Shown here piece after piece: positions 1 to 6,218 of a stretch of 6,237 nt of DNA. The stretch is from Gammaproteobacteria bacterium (GTDB lineage: Bacteria > Pseudomonadota > Gammaproteobacteria > Pseudomonadales > Cellvibrionaceae): assembly GCA_021151625.1 (NCBI GenBank), contig JAGKWY010000158.1, positions 1 through 6,237 of the forward strand, given 5' to 3'. The notes beneath the pieces were generated by a model. That model searched no databases, was not told where the DNA came from, and saw only the letters and a program-made list of their open reading frames with translations. Positions within the stretch are counted from its first letter, which is position 1; each line of letters begins with the position of its first letter. A program made the translations under genes and the position numbers.

Positions 1-1491
1 AGAAAAAACCTCTCCCAGGCCAGCCATATAGCCGCGATTGATTTGGGCTCCAACAGCTTCCATATGATTGTTGCCCAGTGGGATAACGGCCAGCTCAACT
101 TGCTTGACCGTTTGCGCGAACCGGTACGTCTGGGGTTTGGTTTGCAGGAAGATGGCACGCTGAGTGAAGAGGCGCGCGAGCGTGCGCTCGGGTGTATGGA
201 GCGTTTTGGCGAATGCCTGCGCGCTTATCCGTCGCGCAGCGTGCGCATTGTGGGCACCAAAACCCTGCGTAACGTGAGCGATTCTCGCCAGTTCTTGCGC
301 GATGCCGAGCAGCGCCTCGGCCATCCGGTAGAAATTATCTCTGGCGACGAAGAAGCGCGTTTGATTTATCTGGGCGTCGCCCACTGCATAGCACCGGGTA
401 AAGGCCATCGCATAGTGATGGATATCGGCGGTGCGAGCACCGAGGTGATCCTGGGTGAGGGTATGAAACCCTTGCTCAAGGAAAGCCTGAACATGGGCTG
501 CGTGGCGCTGACCAAGAAGTTTTTTATGGATGGCAAGGTCAACGAGCGACTGGTAAGCAAGGCGCTGATTGCCTGCTTGCAGGAGCTGGAGCCGGTGCAG
601 GACGAGTTTATCGAGCGCGGCTGGAACCAGGTGCTGGGCGCCTCGGGCAGTATCAAGGCAGTAGCCAAAGTTTGCGAAGCCAACGGTTGGAGCGATGGCA
701 CTATTACCCTGCAGTCGCTGGAAAAAATTCTCGCCCTCTATGTGCAACACGGCAGTACTGACTTGGTGTTGCCCGGTTTATCGGATGATCGCAAACCGGT
801 GTTTCTCAGCGGGGTGATTGTACTGAGCGCGCTCTTTGATGCGCTGCGACTGGAAAGTATGGTGGCCGCTGACTGGGCCCTGCGTGAAGGCCTGCTGTTT
901 GACCAGAAAGGCCGTTTGGAAAACCACGACATCCGCCAGGCGAGTGTTGATGCGCTCGCAGCGCGTTTCCATGTGAATATGGATAAAGCCAAAGCGGTGG
1001 AAAAAACCGCACTGGGTCTGTTAAAACAAGTCGCCAAAAGTTGGGATTTAATGGCCGAAGATGCCGACAAACTCCTGGCTTGGGCGGCACGTTTGTATCC
1101 GGTGGGATTGGATATCGCTCACAACGATTATCACAAACATTCGGCCTATATCGTCCAGCATGTGGACCTCGCCGGTTGCTCTCGCGTGGAGCAAACCCAA
1201 CTGGCGGCGCTGGTGCTGGCCCATCGCAAACGCTTTCCTGCCAAAAGTTTTCCCATGGACAACACCGATTTGATTCGCCTCGCCATACTGCTGCGCTCGG
1301 CGGCGATTTTTCATCGCGGCAGAATCAAAGACGGCCTGCCCAGCATCAAATTAAAAGTTGAGAATAAGAAAATAAAACTATCCCTGCCGGAAAAATGGAT
1401 TCACACCCATCCGCTGACCATGGCGGATCTGGAAACCGAGCAGCGCCATCTGGGTGATATCGGCTATCAACTGGATGTTATTGGTCACTAA
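1..1491 (+). CDS. ppx: Exopolyphosphatase Ppx (5' partial)
   Basis: Hydrolyses terminal phosphates from inorganic polyphosphate in the cytoplasm; belongs to the Ppx/GppA family of the actin-like ATPase superfamily. The frame is open from base 1 with no stop, and 496 residues are visible. E. coli PPX has about 513, so only some ten to twenty N-terminal residues are missing. Counting window codons, the first phosphate-binding motif DLGSNSF is at 14-20, GDEEAR with the probable catalytic Glu at 115-120, the second phosphate loop DIGGASTE at 141-148, and ADWALREG ends the catalytic half near 290-297. The C-terminal HD-like domain carries the HNDYHKHSAY stretch at 374-383. A TTG at 43 could be taken as a start, but it encodes the Leu inside DLGSNSF, so the true start is upstream. 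Length and the HD-like C-terminus favour Ppx over the related pppGpp phosphatase GppA, though GppA activity cannot be excluded. The transporter gene follows 16 bp later. Confidence 0.95.
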   Translation, partial: RKNLSQASHIAAIDLGSNSFHMIVAQWDNGQLNLLDRLREPVRLGFGLQEDGTLSEEARERALGCMERFGECLRAYPSRSVRIVGTKTLRNVSDSRQFLRDAEQRLGHPVEIISGDEEARLIYLGVAHCIAPGKGHRIVMDIGGASTEVILGEGMKPLLKESLNMGCVALTKKFFMDGKVNERLVSKALIACLQELEPVQDEFIERGWNQVLGASGSIKAVAKVCEANGWSDGTITLQSLEKILALYVQHGSTDLVLPGLSDDRKPVFLSGVIVLSALFDALRLESMVAADWALREGLLFDQKGRLENHDIRQASVDALAARFHVNMDKAKAVEKTALGLLKQVAKSWDLMAEDADKLLAWAARLYPVGLDIAHNDYHKHSAYIVQHVDLAGCSRVEQTQLAALVLAHRKRFPAKSFPMDNTDLIRLAILLRSAAIFHRGRIKDGLPSIKLKVENKKIKLSLPEKWIHTHPLTMADLETEQRHLGDIGYQLDVIGH

Positions 1492-1507
1492 TTCGCGCGG
1501 GTAGACC

Positions 1508-2368
1508 ATGCACACTCCCTCTTCAAAAAGCGGATACCTGTTTGCAGCGGGCGCCGTGCTTATCTGGTCCGGCTTTGTACTGGTGGCGCGTATGGGCGGC
1601 ACCAGTAGCCTGAATTCCTTTGATATCACTGCCCTGCGCTTTGCGGTGGCAGCGCTGGTGTTTCTCCCGCTCTGGTGGTTCTGGAAGCGCATCCCCCTGT
1701 TTAATAAAACCGTCTTGTCCCTAGCGCTGACGGGGGGCATTGCTTACTCACTGGTGGTCTATCTCGCCTTTAAACATGCCCCAGCAGCACACGGAGCCGT
1801 TCTTATTTCAGGACTGCTTCCATTTTTTGTGCCGCTGATGGCGTTGCTGATTCTGAAAGAGCCGCTACGGCCCAACCTGCGTTGGGCGTTGCCGGTAATC
1901 GCACTGGGGATGATTTGTCTGGGTGTGGATATTTTCTCGCGCAGTGAAAACACCCTGGTTGGCGACCTTTTGTTGATTACCTCATCCCTGCTCTGGGCGC
2001 TCTACACGGTGCTCGCCAAACGTTCAGGGCTGGATGCCTGGGGCACCGCTATTGGCTGTGCGCTTCTCGCAGCGTTGATGTATTTGCCGGTGTATATCTT
2101 GTTTCTGCCCAAGGCCATTATGCTGGCGCCGCTTGGCGACATACTTCTGCAAGGCATTTATCAGGGCCTGGTAGTCGCAGTGATTGCGATGTTGTTTTAC
2201 ATGGCCGCCATGACTCGCATTGGCCCCGCCAGAACTGGTGCCTGCATGGCCATGGTGCCAGCATTGGCGGGACTGGGAGCATCCCTAATATTGGGTGAGC
2301 CGTTAAATGCCTGGCTAATTACCGGATTATTGGCAACCAGTGCGGGTGCCTGGTTAGGTGCGAGGTAG
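1508..2368 (+). CDS. EamA/DMT-superfamily inner-membrane transporter
   Basis: A 286-residue, very hydrophobic protein with about ten predicted membrane segments (roughly residues 9-28, 39-58, 70-88, 94-116, 126-142, 152-170, 180-200, 213-233, 243-262 and 268-284). It shows the two-repeat EamA layout: LILKEPL (114-120) near the end of the first half is matched by LILGEPL (260-266) in the second. Members of this drug/metabolite transporter superfamily move amino acids, metabolites or drugs across the inner membrane; the substrate cannot be read from sequence, so no symbol is given. The ATG at 1508 is chosen because an in-frame TAG lies at 1502-1504 and the next Met (residue 29) would remove the first membrane segment. 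The ribosome-binding site is weak (only a GGG-rich stretch upstream). The 16-bp spacing to ppx suggests co-transcription and perhaps translational coupling. Confidence 0.9.
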   Translation: MHTPSSKSGYLFAAGAVLIWSGFVLVARMGGTSSLNSFDITALRFAVAALVFLPLWWFWKRIPLFNKTVLSLALTGGIAYSLVVYLAFKHAPAAHGAVLISGLLPFFVPLMALLILKEPLRPNLRWALPVIALGMICLGVDIFSRSENTLVGDLLLITSSLLWALYTVLAKRSGLDAWGTAIGCALLAALMYLPVYILFLPKAIMLAPLGDILLQGIYQGLVVAVIAMLFYMAAMTRIGPARTGACMAMVPALAGLGASLILGEPLNAWLITGLLATSAGAWLGAR

Positions 2369-2373
2369 GTGAA

Positions 2374-3471
2374 TTATCTCACCGAGCTTTGCAGTTGCTG
2401 ATCCTGCTGGTGGCGTTCCAGCGCCAGTTCAATCAAGGTGGTAATGAGTTGGGTATACCCTAACCCACTGGCTTCCCAGAGCTTTGGATACATGCTGATA
2501 TTGGTGAAACCGGGCAGAGTATTTACTTCGTTAATGATGATGTCATTGGCTGCAGTGAGAAATACATCCACGCGCGCCATACCTTTGCATTCCAGTGTTT
2601 GAAATGCCTGAACAGCAAGTTGCTGGATCGCGCGATTGATAGCGTTCGGTAAATCCGCGGGGGCAACAACGCGCGCACCTGTCTCGCTAATATATTTGGT
2701 GTCGTACGAATAAAACTCATCGTTGACAACAATCTCGCCGCACACACTGGCTTTAGGATAATCATTGCCCAGCACTGAGCATTCAATTTCGCGTCCAACA
2801 ATCGCCGCTTCCACTAATACTTTATGATCAAAACTAAATGCCAGTGCAACAGCCTGATTAAATTCCTGTTCGTTTTTTACCTTACTCACTCCAACAGATG
2901 AGCCCTGATTGGCTGGTTTAATAAACAGCGGCAGGCCTAATTGTTTGCTGATCCGGGTAAAGTCAGCATCTTTGCGGTTGGCTCGAGTCAGACAGATAAA
3001 CGGGGCGACCTGCAATCCGGCATCGCGCAACAGCCGTTTGGTAACGTCTTTATCCATACTCATGGCCGAACCCAGCACACTGCTCCCGACAAACGGGATA
3101 TTGGCCATACGCAATAAACCCTGCAGAGAGCCATCTTCACCGAGTGTGCCGTGTACGATGGGGAAAATAACATCCAGCTGACTTAATGCCTGTGCATTTT
3201 GGCTTTCAATAAATTGATGATCGGCTTTGCCGGGAATTAGTGCGATATTTTTGTTGGAGCGGTTCAACGCAATCAGTGACGGGTTTTCTGCATTGAGTAA
3301 ATAGTTGGAGGCATCGTTGATATGCCACTCGCCCTGTTTATCAATTCCCAACAGGTTTACCTCGAATTTTTGTTGATCGATAGCTTCGATAATATTTTTT
3401 GCCGATTGCAAAGAGACTTCGTGTTCTGCGGATTTACCGCCAAACACTATGCCGATGCGAAGTTTACTCAT
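2374..3471 (-). CDS. ddlA: D-alanine--D-alanine ligase, DdlA type
   Basis: Cytoplasmic ATP-grasp ligase that joins two D-alanines for the peptidoglycan pentapeptide. From the chosen start it has 365 residues, matching E. coli DdlA (364) and not the shorter DdlB (about 306). Visible motifs: GGKSAEHEVS (11-20) with Glu16 for the first D-Ala; the family signature HGTLGEDGSLQG (107-118); ATP-binding IKPANQGSSVGV (184-195); omega-loop YDTKY with Tyr256, the D-Ala:D-Ala type rather than the D-Ala:D-Lac type of VanA; metal-binding Asp302, Glu315 and Asn317 in VDVF...NEVNTLPG; and the SM pair at 326-327. The frame stays open to an ATG at 3570, but the added 33 residues are unlike the family. The ATG at 3471 starts the typical MSKLRIGIVFGG and has AGG at -9 to -7. 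The gene lies outside any visible mur/fts cluster, converges on the transporter with a 5-bp gap, and looks less GC-rich than its neighbours. Confidence 0.95.
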   Translation of the reverse strand: MSKLRIGIVFGGKSAEHEVSLQSAKNIIEAIDQQKFEVNLLGIDKQGEWHINDASNYLLNAENPSLIALNRSNKNIALIPGKADHQFIESQNAQALSQLDVIFPIVHGTLGEDGSLQGLLRMANIPFVGSSVLGSAMSMDKDVTKRLLRDAGLQVAPFICLTRANRKDADFTRISKQLGLPLFIKPANQGSSVGVSKVKNEQEFNQAVALAFSFDHKVLVEAAIVGREIECSVLGNDYPKASVCGEIVVNDEFYSYDTKYISETGARVVAPADLPNAINRAIQQLAVQAFQTLECKGMARVDVFLTAANDIIINEVNTLPGFTNISMYPKLWEASGLGYTQLITTLIELALERHQQDQQLQSSVR

Positions 3472-3477
3472 GGAACG

Positions 3478-3480
3478 CCT
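3478..3480 (-). promoter_or_regulatory. Shine-Dalgarno core deciding the ddl start
   Basis: On the minus strand AGG lies at -9 to -7 relative to the ATG at 3471. It is a short match to the anti-Shine-Dalgarno sequence, but its spacing is right. It supports the internal ATG over the upstream in-frame ATG at 3570. Confidence 0.45.
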
Positions 3481-3511
3481 GCGAAATGGAGTACTGGATC
3501 GTGAGGCGCAA

Positions 3512-3540
3512 ATTAGATAGTCAAGCGCGCCTGCAAGCAA
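3512..3540 (-). promoter_or_regulatory. Candidate sigma-70 promoter for ddl
   Basis: On the minus strand, TTGCTT (3540-3535) and TCTAAT (3517-3512) are separated by 17 bp. The -10 matches consensus at five of six positions, the -35 at only three. It lies between the lyase terminator and the ddl start, where a promoter is needed if the terminator is efficient. A TTGACT at 3525-3520 could be an alternative -35, but no good -10 follows it. This is a by-eye match and remains tentative. Confidence 0.3.
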
Positions 3541-3572
3541 GTGATTGTTTGTCTCAGACGGAAATAGCACAC

Positions 3573-3606
3573 AAAAAAAGCCGATGGCAAAACCATCGGC
3601 TTTTTT
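3573..3606 (-). terminator. Rho-independent, nearly symmetrical terminator after the lyase gene
   Basis: GCCGATGG (3580-3587) pairs perfectly with CCATCGGC (3593-3600) around a 5-base CAAAA loop. The flanking A run (3573-3579) and T run (3601-3606) extend the pairing and give a U tract on either strand. It lies about 20 bp past the lyase stop codon, so its obvious job is to end the lyase transcript before ddl. The plus strand has the same form but no plus-strand gene reads directly into it. Confidence 0.92.
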
Positions 3607-3627
3607 GTTTTCTAGTGGAGCAAAAAA

Positions 3628-6009
3628 TTAATTACAAGCAGAACCTGTCACTACCGGAGTTTCGGCGGTGGTGTGGTTGCCCTGGAAGCCGAACTCTACT
3701 GTCTGACCGGCCGGGATACTGCCATTCCAGCTCAGGTTGGTGGCGGAGTAAGGGTTGCTGCCAGTGACGGTCGCATTCCAGGTGCCGCTCAGGGTGGTGC
3801 CATTGGCGTATTTCCAGCTGACGGTCCAGCCGTTGATCGCGCTGGTGCCCTTGTTGGTAATACGGATAGCACCAGTAAAGCCTGCGCCCCAGTTGTTGGT
3901 GATCACATAGCTGCAGTTACCGCCAGTAGTTGCGGTGCTGGAAGCAACACTGCTACGCACACTGCTGGTCGTTGCTACTGAACTTGGGGTACTGCTGCGC
4001 GATGAGCTGGTCAGTGCTACTGAACTGCTGGTGACCGGAGTGCTGGAGCGAATGGACGAAGAGCTGCTGGTCACGGCAACCGAAGAGCTGCTGCGGCTGC
4101 TGGTTGCTACCGAGCTGGACGTGCTCAGCGCGCCGCCGTTGGGGTTGGTCCCCACAAAGCTCAGGTCAGGTGCGGCCGGGGTAGCCATGCCGTCGCCCAG
4201 GAAAAAGCTGGTGTGCGGCGGTTGGTTGTAGGCTACGTTCTGCCAGGCGATAGCCGTGCGGTACTGGGTATCGTGCATCAGCGTACGCAGCTTGTGACTG
4301 GTCACTACCGGAGTTGAGAACACCAGCAACTGGCTGTTGTTTTCATGGCGCCAGATCACCTCTTCACGCCAGTCACCGAGGATATCCGCTGACAAGCCGG
4401 GCGTAGACTTGGTGCCGTTATTGGAAGCAGCACCGTAGTTGTAAGCAGTTAGCAGGCGCGAGCTGGAATTGTTGCTGTAATTCCACTTGTCGATCATGGT
4501 GTTGTTCAACTGTTCGCGCAACAAGTCGCCATCCCACCAGCTTGCAAAGTTAGTAGAAGCTGGTTTGGTAGTGGTGATCTGGCCGCCAGTAGGATTGTTC
4601 AAACCACCCACACTCGCCCAACTCTCCGCACCTGCCGTACGCGGGTCAATATCCATAATCACCCCGCGGCCAACGTCGGCGCCACCACTGGGAAGACTCC
4701 AGATAACCTGACCGGTTTTGGCATCATGCATATCCACGCCGGTGGCGTTGGACTCATGCACCATAAACACTTCCAGCCCCGGACGGCTGGGCAGGAAATC
4801 GGAGAGATGCAAGGCATCGCCATGGCCGAAACCGGTGGAGTACATGAAGGTACCGTTGTCATTGATGGTCGCGGAACCGTAGACGATTTCGTCTTTACCG
4901 TCCTGATCCACATCGCCGATAGTCAATGAGTGGGCACCCTGACCCGCTGCACCACCGTTGCCACTGGAGTTACTATCGAAGGTCCAGCGACGCGTCAGGG
5001 CGCCGTTGCGATAATCCCAGGCAACCAATACCGCACGGGTGTAGTAACCGCGAGTCATCACCAGGCTTGGGCGGCTGCCGTCCAGATAGGCAACGCCGGC
5101 GAGGAAGCGGTCAACGCGGTTGCCGTAACCATCACCCCAAGCGCTAACGGTACCGCGTGCGGGAACATAGTCAGTGGTAGCCATGGCCACGCCGGTCTGG
5201 CCGTTAAACACGGTCAGGTATTCGGCGCCGGTCAGGATGTAACCGCCCGAGTTGCGGTAGTCGGTATTGGCATTGCTGCCGCCCTGCACTGTGCCGGCGG
5301 CATCTTTGGTGCCCGGTGCAGTTTTCATCGCTACTTCAGCTTTGCCGTCGCCATCCAGGTCATACACCATAAATTGGGTGTAGTGAGCGCCGGCACGGAT
5401 GTTCTTACCCAGGTCGATACGCCACAACTGGGTGCCATTAAATTCATAGGCATCGATTAATACATTGCCGGTATAACCGGATTGAGAGTTGTCCTTGGCG
5501 TTGGATGGATCCCACTTCACTACGATCTCATACTGGCCGTCGCCATCCAGATCGCCCACGCTCAGGTCGTTGGGCGAGTAGGTATAAGCCTCGCCGCTTG
5601 GCGTGGTGCCGCCATTGGGACGATTGAGGTTGATGGCGAAATAGGGATTGGACCAGGTAGCTTTGGCGGCGTTAGCCGCATATTCGACGCCGTTAATCAC
5701 CGGTCTTACGGTATAGGCGGCGCTGGTGGTACCACTGGTATCCAGATAGTTGGTGCTGGTGGTAATCGGCGATGGGGTGATCTTGGTGCCGTTGCGATAG
5801 ACATTAAAGCCAATCGCCGCCGGATCATTACCCAGCATACGCCAGCTGATTAATACGCCGCTGCCGGAAGGCAAGGCCACCACACCGCGGTCCAGGTATT
5901 CCGCCTGGCGTGCCGCAAAGCTGGGCGCGGCCACAGCGCCGATCAAACCCGCGCAGGCGCAGGCCAATAAGGTTTTGCGCAGCCGGGGCTGCAGATTGTG
6001 TTTGGGCAT
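3628..6009 (-). CDS. rgl11A: Secreted rhamnogalacturonan lyase, PL11 with C-terminal CBM2
   Basis: A 793-residue exported enzyme expected to cut the rhamnose-galacturonate backbone of rhamnogalacturonan I (pectin) by beta-elimination. Order of parts: signal peptide (1-32), PL11 catalytic region (about 34-615), serine-rich linker (about 628-695), family 2 carbohydrate-binding module (699-793). The catalytic region starts with a small beta-sheet domain (LISWRMLG, GFNVYRNG) and continues into a beta-propeller. Its acidic, probably calcium-binding loops are DLDGDGQYE (153-161), DLDGDGKAE (217-225) and DVDQDGKDE (366-374), with a related GDWREEVIW at 545-553. These fit the B. subtilis YesW/YesX family. 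The combination with a cellulose-binding module is the one reported for C. japonicus Rgl11A, hence the symbol. The ATG at 6009 directly precedes a good signal peptide and has AGAGA 8 bp upstream. The gene stands alone, with its own upstream region and terminator. No frameshift or missing module is visible. Confidence 0.94.
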   Translation of the reverse strand: MPKHNLQPRLRKTLLACACAGLIGAVAAPSFAARQAEYLDRGVVALPSGSGVLISWRMLGNDPAAIGFNVYRNGTKITPSPITTSTNYLDTSGTTSAAYTVRPVINGVEYAANAAKATWSNPYFAINLNRPNGGTTPSGEAYTYSPNDLSVGDLDGDGQYEIVVKWDPSNAKDNSQSGYTGNVLIDAYEFNGTQLWRIDLGKNIRAGAHYTQFMVYDLDGDGKAEVAMKTAPGTKDAAGTVQGGSNANTDYRNSGGYILTGAEYLTVFNGQTGVAMATTDYVPARGTVSAWGDGYGNRVDRFLAGVAYLDGSRPSLVMTRGYYTRAVLVAWDYRNGALTRRWTFDSNSSGNGGAAGQGAHSLTIGDVDQDGKDEIVYGSATINDNGTFMYSTGFGHGDALHLSDFLPSRPGLEVFMVHESNATGVDMHDAKTGQVIWSLPSGGADVGRGVIMDIDPRTAGAESWASVGGLNNPTGGQITTTKPASTNFASWWDGDLLREQLNNTMIDKWNYSNNSSSRLLTAYNYGAASNNGTKSTPGLSADILGDWREEVIWRHENNSQLLVFSTPVVTSHKLRTLMHDTQYRTAIAWQNVAYNQPPHTSFFLGDGMATPAAPDLSFVGTNPNGGALSTSSSVATSSRSSSSVAVTSSSSSIRSSTPVTSSSVALTSSSRSSTPSSVATTSSVRSSVASSTATTGGNCSYVITNNWGAGFTGAIRITNKGTSAINGWTVSWKYANGTTLSGTWNATVTGSNPYSATNLSWNGSIPAGQTVEFGFQGNHTTAETPVVTGSACN
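3631..3915 (-). other. Family 2 carbohydrate-binding module (CBM2a-like)
   Basis: Encodes residues 699-793. Cys699 and Cys792 sit at the two ends, as in the family's terminal disulphide. Tryptophans at 707, 744 and 761 have nearly the same spacing (37 and 17 residues) as the three surface tryptophans of the classic cellulose-binding CBM2a of C. fimi Xyn10A (17, 54, 72). Further Trp at 728 and 732 fall in the conserved INGWTVSW strand. Binding to crystalline cellulose is inferred from this pattern. Confidence 0.92.
3925..4128 (-). repeat. Serine-rich interdomain linker with degenerate internal repeats
   Basis: Encodes about residues 628-695, mostly Ser with Thr, Val, Ala, Arg and a few Pro. 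Phrases recur: SSSVATSS, then SSSVAVTSSS and SSSVALTSSS about 20 residues apart, with RSSTP appearing twice (as IRSSTP and SRSSTP). At DNA level this gives recurring gagctgctgg-like stretches on the plus strand. It is a flexible spacer between the catalytic region and the binding module, of the kind common in Cellvibrio and Saccharophagus secreted hydrolases. Confidence 0.9.
4165..5910 (-). other. PL11 rhamnogalacturonan lyase catalytic region
   Basis: Encodes about residues 34-615. The acidic loops DxDGDGxxE (two copies) and DVDQDGKDE resemble the calcium-binding loops between blades of the PL11 beta-propeller. The region ends near FFLGDGMATPAAPDLSF, after which family similarity stops and low-complexity sequence begins. 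The assignment is by recognised motifs; individual catalytic residues were not assigned. Confidence 0.85.
5914..6009 (-). other. Sec signal peptide of the lyase
   Basis: Residues 1-32 have a basic n-region (K3, R9, R11, K12), a hydrophobic core LLACACAGLIGAVAA (14-28) and a likely signal peptidase I site after SFA (30-32). There is no twin-arginine motif. This agrees with secretion of a pectin-degrading enzyme. Confidence 0.88.
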
Positions 6010-6017
6010 AGTTGTTA

Positions 6018-6022
6018 TCTCT
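6018..6022 (-). promoter_or_regulatory. Ribosome-binding site of the lyase
   Basis: AGAGA on the minus strand lies 8 bp before the ATG at 6009. It is a partial Shine-Dalgarno match at correct spacing, and supports that start together with the signal peptide. Confidence 0.45.
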
Positions 6023-6190
6023 ATGGATATTTGCTGTAGATAAAAGCCACCACAGGGTGCGTGCCCCGGGCGTGCGGTTCTATTGCCGATACCTTGCCTT
6101 GAATCAGGTACAACGTTGATTTATGGCTATTGTTGTTTGTTGTTTAACCTGCTGGAGAGATCCGGTGTGTGGCCGGAAGCGGGTGGGGTG

Positions 6191-6213
6191 AGATTATATA
6201 AATCAGATTATAT
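6191..6213. repeat. Direct repeat AGATTATAT, two copies
   Basis: The 9-mer AGATTATAT occurs at 6191-6199 and 6205-6213, a 14-bp period. Each copy contains one of the minus-strand TATAAT boxes. It may be a regulator site, a duplicated -10 region, or simple AT-rich sequence. Confidence 0.7.
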
Positions 6214-6218
6214 GTGAA
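6193..6218 (-). promoter_or_regulatory. Candidate lyase promoter with two TATAAT boxes
   Basis: On the minus strand exact TATAAT hexamers occur at 6198-6193 and 6212-6207. A TTCACA (6218-6213, five of six to the -35 consensus) precedes them, but it is only 14 bp from the nearer usable box, shorter than the normal 16-18; a poorer TAATCT at 6196-6191 would give 16. The AT-richness and position make this the best promoter area in the window for the lyase, but which hexamer works is not clear. Confidence 0.35.

Noticed and set aside
3472..3570. 33-residue N-terminal extension of ddl from the ATG at 3570
   Set aside because: The extension does not resemble any Ddl N-terminus, lies across the probable promoter, and the ATG at 3471 gives the typical MSKLRIGIVFGG start with an AGG at proper spacing.
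3935..4231. Plus-strand open frame of 98 codons, rich in Leu, Val and Glu
   Set aside because: It is the reverse complement of the Ser-rich linker; its composition follows from Ser/Thr/Val codons on the minus strand and it has no supporting start context.
4930..5460. Plus-strand open frame of 176 codons opposite the lyase
   Set aside because: Ala/Gly/Val-rich shadow of the PL11 coding region, with no family resemblance and no ribosome-binding site seen.
5482..5853. Plus-strand open frame of 123 codons opposite the lyase N-terminal half
   Set aside because: Another antisense shadow; the minus-strand frame has clear PL11 motifs across the same bases.
5950..5975. Lipoprotein signal (LLAC at residues 14-17) in the lyase
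   Set aside because: The Cys comes before most of the hydrophobic core, which continues to residue 28, and a normal SFA signal peptidase I site follows at 30-32.
6045..6070. Sigma-54-like promoter (GGCACG followed by CTGT) on the minus strand
   Set aside because: The upstream half matches but the downstream half has GT instead of the essential GC at the fixed spacing.
6213..6217. TGTGA as a CRP half-site near the lyase promoter
   Set aside because: There is no TCACA partner at the 6-bp spacing required, so it is only a half-site match expected by chance.
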